Positions 12,918 through 26,830 of a stretch of DNA of 64,000 bases are shown here, in pieces (the stretch's first letter is position 1; every line of letters starts with the position of its first letter). The notes under the pieces were generated by a model, which searched no databases, was not told where the DNA came from, and worked only from the letters and a program-made list of their open reading frames with translations. This stretch comes from Acarospora socialis (lineage: Eukaryota; Ascomycota; Lecanoromycetes; Acarosporales; Acarosporaceae). Location: NCBI GenBank assembly GCA_025617375.2, contig JAMYGW020000002.1, forward strand, positions 248,001-312,000, in the 5' to 3' direction. The translations under genes were made by a program, and so were the position numbers.

Positions 12918-13128
12918 TATTGAAAGATAAAAAGAATACTTGTGCTATACTACTGACTAACTGTTTATCTAGTGAAATGTACACTGTTGACTTAACTGTG
13001 ATTGATGTGAGTTGTAAAGATTGTCTATTCACATACTTTATTATGCAGACTATATGAGTAATGAGTAACTTCTGATGTTAATCTCAACTAAGACTATGAA
13101 AGCAGTTAGAACACTGCACTTCTCAATA
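12918..13128 (-). repeat. Copia-1 5' LTR
   Basis: This 211-bp segment matches 1,436-1,645 throughout, including AGCAGTTAGAACACTGCACT near the end. It lies upstream of gag with respect to the minus-strand coding direction. Confidence 0.8.
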
Positions 13129-15000
13129 TACTGCAAAAAAACATTGAATTTTGTGAATAAGTCATTTCAGAAAGTTAATTATTGATGAGAGATTAAGACA
13201 GATGTTATCATGAAGTATCACTTAACATTAAAAGAAATTCTGTTCTTAACAGCAATAATTACTGCAGAGAATGAACAGAATGCAAGTGTAAACTGTGAAG
13301 TGCATATTTAAAATTGTATACAAGTAAGACAGCTGCTAAGTGCAGACTGCATAGATTAAAAAAATAAAAATCATAAACAGTAAGTTTACAAAGTTGTCAC
13401 AGAGAAAATCACATATAAAGATGTGAGCAGAATTCTTTTAAAGAATTTATTGAAGTATTTCTGAATAAATTTTCTTGCAAATTAGATAATTCAGAGTCTG
13501 AATACTGCTGAGATATTAAGAAAAAAGAGTTGATATTTTAACTGAATGCAGATGAAAGATCTTCTCTATGTTAATGATATGATGTATACTTTGTATGTAA
13601 AAACTTTACATAATAAAATATTATAAAAACATCACAATAACTTTCTTGCAGAACATCTAATCACAAACTAAATCTATATGTAAGTTCAAAAGAAATATTG
13701 ATGATCAGAAATGAAAAAACAGATTGAAAACTATTGTCTATTCTGTCTTGTATGTCTGAGAACATAAGTAATTTGTGAAAAGTTCACAGAAAAGTTACAG
13801 TTCTTAAAATACTCTACATGATTTTGAGACATAATTACAATAAACTTCATTATAAGTCTGTTAGAGAGCAAAGTCTATAAAGATATCTATAATGTAATTC
13901 TGAATGTAATTAACAAATTCTTAAAAATATATCATTACATTTCATATCAGAAGAACATGACTGCAGAAGATCTTGTGAAAATCTTTATATAAAAGATAAT
14001 TTATTTGTATAAAGTTTCAACAGTCATAGTATTGAATCAGAGATCACTATTTATCTTGTAGTTCTAAATTAACATGATATACACTTTAAAGATTAAGCAG
14101 CAACTAAACATTATCTTTTATTCACACTGATAAACAGACAGAGTGTTAAAATAATGTTTTTAAACAATATTTGCAGAGTTATATCAATTATGAACAAGAT
14201 AACTGAATACTGTTACTGTTCTTGACAAAGTTTGTATATAATGTGAACAAGTATTTCACAACTCAAAAAATACTCTTTAAGATGATTTACAGATAGCACT
14301 CAAGATTTAATTTATTGATGATGAATAAAATAATTAAATATACTACAAAGTAAAAAAGCTTTACAGAAGCAAAAAGTTTAACAAATTAACTCTGTACAAG
14401 TTGTAAAAAGATTTAAAGATTTTTCATTAAAGTTCAAGAGTATCAGAAGAAGTACTATGATAAGAAACAAAGAAATATCATATTTAAGTCAGAACAGAAA
14501 GTCTGACTGTGTGTTAAGAATATATTCATAGAAAAACTCTTGTAAAAGCTAAACTGACTACACTACAGACTCTATAGAATTCTTAAGTGAATAAAGAATT
14601 AAATCTATAAGTTAAAGCTGCTGAAGACTTTAAACATTCATAATGTCTTTTATGTCAGTTTACTTTGAACTCATAGATCTCACAAAAATGAAGAATTTTC
14701 AGAATCTAAATCTCTACACTTAATGATAGATTTAAATGTTTGTGAATATGAGATTTTCATTATTCTGAACTTGTGAGTTCAGATAATTTCAAATGAATAG
14801 TCAATATTGTGATATTAAATTGCATAAAATAAGTATACAGACTCTATTTAAGAACTCAAGATTAATGTGAAGAATGTTTGAAGATTAATTAACAAGTTTC
14901 ACAAAGAAAATCTCAATAAACTCAATTTAACACTCACAAAGTTCACAAAAACTAAAGTCTAACTTGATTTCATCTTGCACTCACATGCAAGACTACTTGT
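13129..15000 (+). mobile_element. Gypsy-3 fragment: integrase and chromodomain end
   Basis: The plus strand shows the integrase of a second kind of chromovirus: a zinc-binding region followed by the catalytic core near 13,650-14,200 and the C-terminal part with a KYHI...VRTESLTVC-like stretch near 14,470-14,520. A chromodomain-like tail follows to about 14,990. It has no LTR that I could identify, is broken throughout and is more decayed than Gypsy-1. Confidence 0.6.
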
Positions 15001-15750
15001 CACTTGCACTGCATAAAATTACAGACTTTTGTGAGTGTTCTTTACTCAGAACAGTTTAAATAATATATTAATGAAATTCTCAAAAAGTCAAAATACTGAA
15101 TAAAAGAACTTAGCAAAGCTCAATAAGATAGATCTGTAATAAAAGTCTAACAGTAATATTAGAGAAAACTGAGCTTCTTAAAACTTGAGTTTAAATTCTG
15201 CAGAAATGAGAAAGAAGCTGAGAATGAAAATATTAAAATGTCAATATTTATAATCATAACAGAGATAAAAAGTATCTACAGAAGCTGAAGAAAAAAGTCA
15301 GTATATAATGAGTTAAAGAGCATAAAGATAATCTATATTCTTTGATTAAAGAAAATGTGAATAATCTATTTTCTTTAATTACAGAAAAAAAAGAAAATGC
15401 TTTCAGATCAATATCATATTTATATCTGTATGAAGAAAATTTACAGAAAAAAGAGAAAAAGCTGATCATCATAATAATAAAAAACATCTACTTTACTGTT
15501 TCAATTATGATCTGCTGAATCTTCTTTATGTATATAAGTATTTGCAGAGTTTTCTCACTCTTGCAAAGTCACAAAAACTTATTCACATAAGTATCAATTA
15601 TTCTCACAGTCACACACAAAAGCAGCAGTGTATCAAAAGACAACACAGAACATAGAAACAGAGATAATATTATTATAATTAACATATATAATTACTTTCA
15701 TCTAGCAACATCTATCAGTCTCTGAAGAAGTGAATTTAGGATGACTGCTT
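15001..15750. other. AT-rich DNA, probable 3' continuation of Gypsy-3
   Basis: Purine-rich on the plus strand with no convincing protein. It directly follows the Gypsy-3 chromodomain region and may be the untranslated 3' part of that element. I see no LTR end. Confidence 0.3.
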
Positions 15751-15930
15751 GAGTCAGTATTAATCTGTGCATCTTCTGTAATAAAAAAATAAATTACATA
15801 AATTACATGTAATTTACCATTTTTGGTTGCTCTAAACATAAATTACCAAAGTGTGTAATTTATTGTTTCAAAATGATTTAGCCCCAGATCAAACAAGTCA
15901 AAAATACTGATCTGTGCAGTCACTCTAAGT
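15751..15930. repeat. Short insert with perfect 18-bp palindrome, flanked by a direct repeat
   Basis: Bases 15,799-15,816 are TAAATTACATGTAATTTA, a perfect palindrome. The half-site GTAATTTA recurs near 15,855. The segment lies between two similar words ending AATCTGTGCA / GATCTGTGCA (about 15,753-15,769 and 15,907-15,923), which look like a mutated target duplication. It could be a small non-autonomous element; no family is recognised. Confidence 0.4.
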
Positions 15931-16679
15931 GAATTCTTCTTTTTTTTCTTTACTTGAGAAAAAGAATGATGATGATGATGATGAAGATAATAATAATAAT
16001 AATAATGATAACAGCACTGCAGAACTCAAAATAACAACTGCAACAACTATAAACTATTAATTTTAAACATTATAGATCAAAAAGAACTACATATTAACTC
16101 AATTTTTATCTGAATCATCAGAAAATCTACATGTCTGCTTAGAAATTTGCAAGTATTCTGCACACTTATAAACTTCTGTAATATAATACTTACAAAAGTA
16201 AATAATAATTCTTGAGTTACTTTAAACTTCAGTACACATCAAATACATTAATACTTAATTATTTTCTCATTTTACTATCAGAATGAACTATCAGTACATT
16301 TTGCAGTAATTTAAAATTTCAATAACTTACAACACTTCACAGTATCATCAGAACAGCAAAATCAGAAGTTTTATTTTCTGAATAGTTAAGTTTTGTTGAA
16401 GAGAATGACTGTTGATGACAATAAAATTGAAAAAATATGTTAAGTCAGCAATAAACTCATCATAAACTTCAAAATGATGATCTGAAGAAGAAGCACTCAT
16501 TATTTAGTTACTATGAGACACTTACATATTAGTCAACATGCTCACAGTTCACACATTTAAATCACTCAGTGATTAGCATCAAGACTTAATGAAATTTCAC
16601 TACACTGTTTATAGAACTTACTCAGCTGTGAGTGAAGAATCTTAATGAATTTCTATCACAGCTATAGAAAAGAAGATTT
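15931..16679. other. Triplet repeat and unassigned AT-rich DNA
   Basis: Bases 15,967-16,008 are a GAT/AAT triplet run (ATGATGATGATGATG then ATAATAATAATAATAAT). The remainder to 16,679 has no coding signal and no resemblance to the other elements in the window that I could see. Confidence 0.5.
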
Positions 16680-17020
16680 ATGAGACATTCATAAATAATT
16701 ATGAAACATTAAAGAAAGCTTGCAAAGCATTAAAAAAAACTCACAAAACATTTACAAATAATCACAAGACATTAGAGAAAGTTCACAAAGTGTTAAAGAA
16801 GACTCACAAGACTTCAAAGAAGTTTGTGAAACACTAATACTGATTTGCAAAGCATTAAAGATGACTCATAATTGTGAAATACTGATGTTAATTCACAAAT
16901 CAAACTTATAAAACACAGAATAAGATCTGTGAAACTTAAAGAAAGTTTGTGAAATACTGATACAAACTTATAAAATATTAAAGAAGACTTACAGAACTTA
17001 AGAAAAATTTATAAAACATT
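16680..17020. repeat. Minisatellite, unit about 21-23 bp, left part
   Basis: Degenerate tandem units built on CACAAAACATTAAAGAAAGTT run for about 340 bp. The array is interrupted at 17,020 by LINE-b and seems to continue at 21,902-22,012. This gives the LINE a target duplication close to TTTATAAAACATT (17,008-17,020) / TTCATAAAACATT (21,902-21,914). Confidence 0.6.
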
Positions 17021-20000
17021 ATTATTATTATTATTATTTTTACACTGAACTAGCTATGCTAAGCAGAACTTCTCTTCAGTTCATATTTTAGAAAATTTTA
17101 CAAGAATGAAAATCTAAGTTCATAATGTCTCTTGTATGAAAGTAGATTAGATGTAAAAGTTGAGTGAATAAGATATAAGATGAGTGATTTCACTCTTAGT
17201 CATAAAGAACACTGATTATAAACTGAAACTGACTTAAATGACTGTCACACACAATTCATTTAACAGTCTCATGAGTTAACTCTTTAATGAATAAAAGTTG
17301 TATAAAATCTTTTTTTTTTCTCTCTGAATAATAAACAGCTGAGAATCTTTTCTGATTTTACATATCAACAATATATGTTGTGAAGTTTCTGCTCTCTTGT
17401 TACACAAATAGTTGATAGAGAAAATTTCAGAAATCTTAATTTTGTAAAAAAAATAATTATAATTAACACATTTTATATGAAACTGAATCAGTTCTGAACT
17501 TTCAGTCTTTCTCAATCTTTAATGAAATTAAAGAACTTTTTTAAAAAATAATTTAATGATCTAATTTCATCTTCTGATCTTTTCTTTCTGATTAATGTTA
17601 TATTATTTTTAAGTTTATACATTTTATACAGTCTTTTTCAAGCTGATTTTCTTTATCAGTTTCACTGAGAAGTAAATAACTGTCATAATTATTAAAAATC
17701 AACAGACTTTTTGTTTAATTCTTTTTCTGATGAGACTGCAGATCTTGTTTTTCATTTTTGTAAAGACTGTGTTTTTTGTATAAGTGATATAGATTTACAC
17801 TCTGTCATTTAAATATAAATCAAGAGAAAAAATGTAGATCTTGATTTTTAAAATGCTGATTGAAGTAATTCAGTAAGCATTGATAATTGTATGAAGACAT
17901 TTGAACTGAGTAATTTTAATTGTATTGATCATTCTCTTTATGTGATGATTTTTGATAAATGTATGTCAGATATATATCTCATAAATCATTACTGATTGAA
18001 TAATTATTGTGTAGATCTGTCAAGATTGTATAAAAGAAGTTTTTTAAATGAACACTGTTATTCTGATTAGCACTTTTATCTGTTTAATTATTTTGTTCTG
18101 AAGAATCTTGACATAAGTGATTCATTTGAGTTTAGAATCAAATCAAATTTCTAAGATTCTCACACTTAAAAAAAAATCAATTCATTATTTTAAATTTGTA
18201 CAACTGTCTGCATGTTGAATCTGATTTTAATTTTGAAGAAGTAAATCATTTTGTATTTATAAGAGACAAATTTAGCTTCATATTGTGTGACTCAGTTTTT
18301 AAATTCTCTATGAATTTTTTTCAGTTTGATGCAGTTAATTTCAGTAAACAGTCTGTACAAATGAATGTTGATATCATTAATAAAGTCAAAATTCTTTCTT
18401 TTAATCAATTACATCACTTCAGCAGATCTGCATTGTAGAATAAAAAAAGAATAGATAATAAAGAAAAGTCTTGTAAAACTTCAGTCTTCACAGAAAAACA
18501 GCTTGTCTTTTAATCTTATATAATCAATAAAATAGTTTAATTGTGAAGAAAGCTCTGAACTCATTATATAACTTAATAAAATATTTGTTTCTTTCACAAG
18601 TTGTTCAGAAGTTAAGTTGAATTCATTGTATCAAAAATTCTCATTATGTTCATTGACAGAAAAGTGACAACATACTTTTTACTGTCTTAAATCATACAAA
18701 TCTGACTTATCAACAGATTCAGTACAATTTCTGTAAATTATTCTGTTCTGCATTTTATCTGACTTTTAAAAGAAAATTGTTGTCTTCTGTAATCTGCTTG
18801 ATTTGTATAATTAATAAAGTTTTTATATATTTTTCTCACTGTGTTCAGCAGAACAATTAATCTTTATAATTCAATTTCTTTGTAGAATTGCTTTTCTGAC
18901 TTACATAACACTATTGTACAAGTTTTCTTGTATTTCTCAAAAAGAAAGTCTAGCTTTCAGCTTACATTAATGAAATTAATTATTGCTTGAGCAAGCTTGA
19001 GTTTCATTACTTTAAAAAAACAGTATGAAATGTTATCTAATTCTGAAACATTGTAAAATACTTTTGTATAAAGAATTACAGAAATCTTTTTGACATTAAT
19101 TGAGTCAGAGATGAATATAGATTGAATAAAGATTTTTAAGTCAATAAATTTGTTCTTCTGTAAAAATTAAAGTACTTTGATATTTAAAATATTCTGAAGA
19201 TTGACTGTCATCTTGAAATAAAATTTTTTTTTAAAAATCTCAGCTTTTTCATTCAAAATGTGAATTTCTTCATGTGTTGTACAAATTAAAAGAATTGTTG
19301 CTACAGAATTTGAATTTTTTTTTTTTATTTTAATCAAAATTCAAAACTCATTTCTATTTATTATTTCACTGATTACATTGCAGAAGTATATGATTTTTGT
19401 TTTTGCAATTAAATTTTTTTTAATTTTGTCTTTTATCTTAATTAACTCTCATACTTCTTCTATATGAATTATTTTTACTTATTGTTTTATTTTTCTTTCT
19501 TGTCTGACTGTCTCATCAATTGTATTTGTTCATCAAACTTCTTTTTAGTTCAAGAACTTGTGCATAGAAACTGAGTTGCTGATTAGTGTCTCAATGAAGT
19601 TGATAAAATACTTTATGTATTGTACATTCTTAGTTCTTGTTAACAGATTTTAATTTATTTAAAGATGTCAAGTTTCAATCAGTATGATTTTTTAATTCAT
19701 TTTCTTTCAGCATCTCATTTTACTTTGAGTGATTTGTACAATCTTAAAATTAAAAATTACTGAAATTGAAAGATGATCTAAGTCATGATTTATGTTCTCT
19801 TCAATAAAGTATTCTTTCAGTTAATTTGCAAAAATCTAACTGATAAAGATTAAATCTATTGTGCTGAAGATTTCTCAAGTATGTTAAGTAGAAATTTCTG
19901 ATGTAATCAATAAAGAAAGATTGTATAATGTGATCATTTCAGCAAGAACTTTTTTCATATTGTAAATGTTTAAGTTGAAGAGTTCACTTTACAGTGAATA

Positions 20001-21901
20001 ATGTAGATTGAAGTTCTTTAAAATTATATATTCATTCTTTCTTTGTACAAGTGCTAACAGAAGAAAAATAAAGAAAAAATAATCAGTGTTTGTGTGACTT
20101 TTTAAAAATTGCAAATAAATATTGTATATTCAGAGAATTCTGCTGTTCATATGAAGACAAAGTATATATAAGTTAAAAATGAAAAAGTTCACTGATCAGA
20201 TGCTGAAATTAAGTTTTTTGTTAATTAGAAAATAACTTTATCATAAAATTAAATCATATTGTAAAATAAAAGAAGTGATTTTAAAGCTGTAAAATGTTAA
20301 TGTAAAAGAATTTTGTCAGAATTTCTGAATTATCAAAATATTGTATAATTAGATTGTTTTGTTAATCAGAAAAAAAATCATCATCTTATTCTTGCTTTTC
20401 TGCACATTATATTGCAGAATGAACAGCTTATTCATCAGCTTATAATTGAGAAAGTATTTCTGTAATTATAAAATTCATACAATTAACTGTTAATGTTTTA
20501 AATAATCTTTTTCTTTTTTTTTTCAGAACTAAAAGAAAGTCATTATTACTGATTATTGTGACTGAACTTAAGAACTGAAAAATAAAATTGATATTTTTAT
20601 GAGAAAATGTTCTGAATAAAATATTCAGCAAGATTCTGAGAAAAAAAATCTTTGATTGAAATCTGAAAGTATGTGAGTCATATAAAATAAACTTATCTTA
20701 CTTTCTTCACTTTCTTCACTCTTTCTAAACAATGTTTAATTCATATAGAATGATTTTTGTTCTTCTTTTTACATAATGTGCATTAAATCTTCAGAGAATT
20801 CTTTTTTTTAATGTAATTCTTAATTATGTGATTCAGTGTTGCACAGAAGTCATATTGTACAATTTTTTTGCAGTATTTAACTGTGTAATTTTTGTACTGC
20901 TGATATTTGAAGCATTAAGTAACAATGCAGTTTTCAAAGAAGATTTAACAATCATGAAACTTTAAATTAAGAAAAAGATTATTTTGCAGAAAATAGTTTG
21001 TTTACTCAGTTTTTGTTATCTTAATGTGAAGTGATTTAAAAAGATATTCTTATACAATTGTCTTTTTGAATCATTCTACTCATAAAATCTTCACTTGTTT
21101 TTTAAGTTGTAAGTTTTGCATATAAAAAATCTTTATTGTCTTGACTTAATTCTTGTCATTTATGAAGATGATTTAAATTTCATAAATCATAATAATGTAC
21201 TTCTGCTGCTTGATTTTGACATTGAATTTAAAGATTTGTACAACTTTTTCTCTTTTTTCACATCATCTTGTTCTTTTTCTCTTCAAAGATAAAAATTATA
21301 TCATCACTGAACAGATATCTTGCAGTTATTATTATTTCTGAAATTTCTATCTCTTTTTATATCTCTTATACAATGTTCTGTTCTGTTCTTATTCTTTATA
21401 TTTTTGTTTCTGTTTCTGATTTGATTATTATTTTTTAATATTTTTTTTGAGACACTGATAAAACTTTTGTTTCAAAATTCTTAAGACTGACTGCTGCTGC
21501 TGAATATGTTTGTAAAAATGTGAAAACTTTAATGAAATCTTATATAATGCTTGTAAAATTCTTAATTTGCTTCTTAATCTTCTGAAAATCAGTGTTCAAA
21601 GTATTATTTTTTTTTGTATCACAGTTTTAATCACTTTTCAAATCTCTTTCATCTTAACTGAACAGTTATTGATTCATACAAAACAGTCTGAAGAGTTGAT
21701 TGTTTTTGAGAGATTTTGAGAGTGATGAAAAAAATGAATTTTTTGTTTGAGTAAAATTTCTCTGCAACATATTTTTTCTGATTCTTCATCATCTTTCATC
21801 ATTGTATGATCTTTCTTATGAGTTTGTACAATGCTTGAGTGATGATAGATTTGATATATTGCTTATAAGTAGTGATTGATGATTTGAATGAAAGATAATT
21901 G
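17021..21901 (-). mobile_element. LINE-b, near full-length Tad1-type LINE
   Basis: The copy is about 4.9 kb on the minus strand and ends in a (TAA)n tail at 17,021-17,036. The 5' half holds an ORF1-like region and the start of an endonuclease (LFILQYNVQKS-like in the sister copy LINE-c). The 3' end holds the C-terminal knuckle typical of Tad1-type proteins, seen in the open frame 17,276-17,515 as LCNKRAETSQHILLICK. Between them lies the reverse transcriptase, interrupted by many stops created by C-to-T change. It sits in a minisatellite with a 13-bp target duplication. No intact copy of this family is present in the window. Confidence 0.8.
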
Positions 21902-22012
21902 TTCATAAAACATTGAAAATATTTCAAGAAGTGCTAGAAAAGATCTGCAAGATATAAGTGAATATTTATGAGATATTAAGAGTGAGTTTATAAAGTTTAT
22001 ATATTATTTTTA
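21902..22012. repeat. Minisatellite, right part between LINE-b and LINE-c
   Basis: About 110 bp of the same kind of degenerate CATAAAACATTGAAAATAT-like units as 16,680-17,020, separated from it by LINE-b. LINE-c begins at its right edge. Confidence 0.5.
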
Positions 22013-25000
22013 TATTATTATTATTCTTACACTGAACTAGCTATGCTAAGCAGAACTTCTTTTCAGTTTATATCTTAGAAAATCTTACAAGAATGAAAAT
22101 CTAAATGTATAATGTTCTTCATATGAAAGTAGATTAAATGTAAAAGTTAAGTGAATAAGACAAAAGATGAGTGATCTCACTTTTAGTCATAAAGAATGTT
22201 GATTATAAATTAAAACTGACTTAAATGATTGTCACACACAATTCATTTAACAATCTCATAAATCAGCTCTTTAATGAACAGAAGTCATATAAAAAAAATT
22301 TTTCTTTTTTTTTTAAATAATAAGCAGCTGTGAGTTCTTTCTAATTTCACATGTTAGCAATATATATTGTGAAGTCTTTACTTTCTTATTACATAAACAG
22401 TTGACAGAGAAAATTTTAGAAATCTTGATTTTGTAAAAAAAATATTTATAATTAACATATTCTGTATAAAACTGAATCAATTTTGAATTTTCAGTCATTC
22501 TCAGTTTTTAATGAAGTTGAAGAACTTTTTCAAAGAATAATTCAATAATTTAATCTCATTTTTTAATCTTTTTTTTCTGATCAATATCATATTATCTTTG
22601 AGTTTATGTATTTTATACAGTTTTCTTCAAGCTGATTTTTTTCATCAGTTTCATTGAGAAATGAATGACTATTATAGTCATCATGAATTAACAAATTTTC
22701 TATTTAATTTTTTTTTTAATGAGATTGCAGATCTTGTTTTTTATTTCTGTAAAGACTGTGTTCTTTGTATAAATAATATAGATTTGCACTTTATCATTTA
22801 AATATAAATTAAGAGAAAAAATGTAGATCTTAATTTTCAAGATACTGATTAAAGTAGTTTGATAAGTATTAATAATCATACAAAGACATTTGAACTGAAT
22901 AATCTTGATTACACTGATAACTTTTTTTATGTGATGATTCTTGACAGATGTGTGTCACATATATACTTTATAAATTATTGCTGATCAAATGACTATTGTG
23001 TAGATCTCTCAAGATCATATAAAAGAAATTTCTTTAAAAAAATGCTGCTATTCTGATTAGTGCTTCTGTTTGTTTAATCATTTTGTTTTGAAGAATTTTA
23101 ACATGAGTGATTCATTTGAGCTTAAAATCAAATCATATTTCTAAGATTCTCACACTTAAACAAAAGAACAATTCATTGTTCTGAATTCATATAACTATTT
23201 AAATATTGAATTTAATTCTGACTCTGAAGAAGTGAATTATTTTATATTTATGAGAGATAAATTTAACTTCATGTTGTGTAACTTAACTTTTACATTTTTT
23301 ATGAATTTTTTTCAGTTTGATACAGTTGATCTCAGTGAACAGTTTATATAAAAAAATGTTAACATCATCAACAAAGTTAATTATCAAAATTCTCTCTTTT
23401 AATCAATTATATCACTTCAGCAGATCTGCATTGTAGAATAAAAAAAGAATAAATGATAAAAAAAAATCTTAAAAAACTTCAGTCTTCATAAAAAAGCAGT
23501 TTATTTTCTGTTCTTATATAATCAATAAAATAGTTTGATTGTGAAGAAAACTCTGAACTTATTATATAACTTAATAAAACATTTATTTTTTTCATAAGTT
23601 GTTCAGAAGTCAAGTTAAATTCATTTTGTTAAAAACTTTCACTATGTTCATTAATAAAAGAATGACAACATGCTTTTTACTGTTTCAGATCATACAAATC
23701 TGATTTATTAATAGATTCAGTGTAGTTTTTGTGAATCATTTTATTTTACATTTTATTTAACTTTCAAAAAAAAAATTGTTTTCTTCTGTAATCTGTTTGA
23801 TTCATATAATTAACAAAGTTTTTATTATCTTTCTCATCATGTTCAGCAGAATAATCAATCTTTATAATTTAATTTCTTTGTAAAATTACTTTTCTGACTT
23901 ACATTACACTATTGTACAAGTTTTCTTGTATTTTTCAGAAAGAAAGTTTTGCTTTTAGTTTGCATTGATGAGATTAATTATTGCTTGAGTAAGTTTGAAT
24001 TTCATTACTTTAAAAAAGTAATATGAAATGTTATCTGACTCTGAAGCATTGTGAAACATTTTTGTACAAAAAATTATAGATATTTTTTTGACATTAATTA
24101 AGTTAGAGATAAATATAAATTGAAAAAAAACTTTTAAATCAATAAATCTGTTCTTCTATGAAGATCAAAGCACTTTGATATTTAAAATATTTTAAAGATT
24201 GATTATCATTTTGAAATAAAATCTTTTTTTAAAGATCTCAACTTTTTTATTCAGAATGTGAATTTCTTTATGAGTTGTACAAATTAAAAAAACTGTTACT
24301 GTAGAGTTTGAATTTTCTTTTTTCATCTTAATTAAGATTCAAAGTTAATTTTTCTCTGTTATTTCACTGATTACATTGTAAAAATGTATAATTTTTGTTT
24401 TTGTAATCAGATTTCTTTTAATTTTATCTTTTATTTTAACTAACTTTCATACTTCTTTTTTACAAATTATTTTTGCTTATCATCTTATTCTTTTTTCTTA
24501 TCTAATTGACTTATCAATTATGTTTGTTCATCAGATTTCTTTTTAATTCAAGAATTTGTATATAGAAACTGAGTTGCTGATTAATATTTTAATAAAGTTG
24601 ACAAAATACTTTATGTATTGTATAATCTCAGTTCTTATTAACAAATTTTAATTTATCTGAAGATGTTGAGTTTCAATTAGTATGATTTTTTAATTTATTT
24701 TCTTTCAGTATTTCATCTTGCTTTAAGTAATTTATACAATTTTAAAATTAAAAATCACTGAGATTGAAAGATGATCTGAGTCATAATTTATGTTCTTTTT
24801 AATAAAGTATTCTTTCAGCTAATTTACAAGAATCTGACTGACAAAGATTAAATTTATTGTGTTGAAGATTTTCTGAACATATTAAGTAGAAATTTTTGAT
24901 GTAATTAATAAAGAAAGATTGTATGATGTGACTATTTCAGCAAGAACTTCTTTTATGTTATGAATACTTAAGTTGAAGAGTTCACTTCATAGTGAATAAT

Positions 25001-26830
25001 ATAAATTGAAATTTTCTAAAACTATATGTTCATTCTTTCTTCATATAAGTGTTGACAAAAGAAAAATAAAAAAGAAATAATCAATGTTTATGTGACTTTC
25101 TGAAGACTGTAAATAAATATTGTATATTTAAAAAGTTTTGCTGTTTGTACAATGACAGAGTATGCATAAATTAAAAGTAAAAAAGTTCATTAATTAATTG
25201 CTGAAATTAAGTCTTTTGTTAATCAGTAAGCAACTTCATCATGAAATTAAATTATACTGTAAGATGAAAAAAGTGATCTTGATATTGTAAAATATTGATG
25301 TAAAAAAATTTTATCAAAATTTCTGAATTATCAGAATATTGTATAATTAGATTGTTTTGTCAGTTAAAAAAAGAATCATCATCTTTTTCTTGTTTTTCTG
25401 CACATTATATTGCAGAATGAACAGCTTATTCATTAACTTATGATTAAAAGAATCTTTCTGTAATTATAAAATTTATATAATTAACTGTCAATGTTTTAAA
25501 TAATTTTCTTCTTTTTCTTTTCAGAATTAAAAAAAAGTCATTGTCACTGATTGTTGTGATTGAGCTTAAAAACTGAAAAATGAAACTGATATTTTTATAA
25601 GAGAATGTCTTGAATAAAATATTCAGTGAAATTCTGAGAAAATGATCTTTAATTAAAATTTAAAAATGTGTAAATTATATAAGATAAACTTATCTTTCTT
25701 GCTTCACTTTCTTCACTTTTTCTAAACAATATTTGATTTATATAAAGTAATTTTTGTTCTTCTTTTCACATAGTGTACATTAAATCTTCAGAGAATTCTT
25801 TTTTTAATGCAATTTTTAATTATATAACTTAATGCTGCACAGAAGTCACATTATATGATTTTTTTGCAGTACTTAACTGTGTAATTCTTGTACTGCTGAT
25901 ATTTAAAACATTAAGTGACAATGCAGTTTTCAGAGAAGATCTCACAATCATGAAGCTTAAAGTTAAGAAGAAGATCATTTTGCAGAAAATAGTTTGTTTG
26001 TTCAGTTTTTGTGATTCTGATGTGAAGTGATTCAAAGTGATGTTTTTGTATAATTGTTTTCTTGAATCATTCTATTCATAGAATTTTTACTTATTTTTTA
26101 AGTTGTGAATTTTGCATATAAAGAGTCTCTATTGTCTTAACTTGATTCTTGTTGTTTATGAAGATGATTTAAATTTCATAAATCATAATAATGTATTTCT
26201 GCAGCTTGATTTTGACATTGAATTTAAAGATTTGTATGATTTTCTCTTTCTTTTTTCACATTATTTTGTTCTTTTTCTTCTCAAAGATAAAAATCACATC
26301 ATTATTGAGCAAATATCTTGCAGTCATCACTATTTCTAAAATTTCTATCTCTTTTTGTATCTCTTATATGATGTTCTGTTCTGTTTTTATTTTTTGTATT
26401 TTTGTTTTTGTTTTTGATTTGATCATTATTTCTTAATATCTTTTTTGAAATACTGATAAAACTCTTATTTCAAGATTCTTGAGACTGACTACTGCTGTTG
26501 TGTATGTTTGTAAAAATATGAGAATTTTGATGAAATCTTGTATAATACTTGTAAAATTCTTAATTTGCTTCTTGATTTTCTGAAGATCAGTATTTAAAGT
26601 ATCACTCTTTTTTTTTTAAATCACAGTTTTAATTATTTTTCAGATTTCTTTTATCTTAACTGAACAATTATTAATTTATACAAAACAGTTTAGAGAACTG
26701 ATTGTCTCTGAGAGACTTTGAGAGTGATAAGAAAAATAAACTTTTTACTTAAATAAAATTTCACTGCAATGCATTTGTTCTGATTTTTCATCATCTTTCA
26801 TTATTGTATAATTTTTTTATAAGTTTGTAC
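22013..26830 (-). mobile_element. LINE-c, near full-length Tad1-type LINE
   Basis: About 4.8 kb, collinear with LINE-b over its whole length and in the same orientation, with the tail at 22,013-22,026. Near 25,380-25,450 the minus strand reads LFILQYNVQ, the usual opening of the endonuclease domain in this LINE group. Upstream, 25,829-26,035 is an open piece of an ORF1-like protein. The C-terminal knuckle lies at about 22,313-22,498 (LCNKKVKTSQYILLTCE). It is more AT-rich than LINE-b and carries many stops. Confidence 0.8.

Larger units (their letters stand above)
1436..13128 (-). mobile_element. Copia-1, Ty1/Copia-type LTR element, broken, split by Gypsy-1
   Basis: Two LTRs of 210-211 bp (1,436-1,645 and 12,918-13,128) flank an internal region whose parts, read on the minus strand, follow Ty1/Copia order: gag with a zinc knuckle, protease, integrase, reverse transcriptase, RNase H. 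The internal region is interrupted by Gypsy-1 at 3,499-9,718, so the element was about 5.5 kb before that insertion. It is AT-rich and broken in many places. I could not find matching 5-bp duplications at its outer edges. It is older than Gypsy-1, which sits inside it. Confidence 0.8.

Noticed and set aside
15967-16008. Trinucleotide run as a LINE tail
   Set aside because: LINE tails in this family are joined to the CTAGCTATGCTAAGC end; that sequence is absent here, so it is a plain triplet repeat.
26112-26436. Phe-rich plus-strand frames in LINE-c
   Set aside because: The LINE codes on the minus strand here; similar frames appear in the sister copies because the complement is T-rich.
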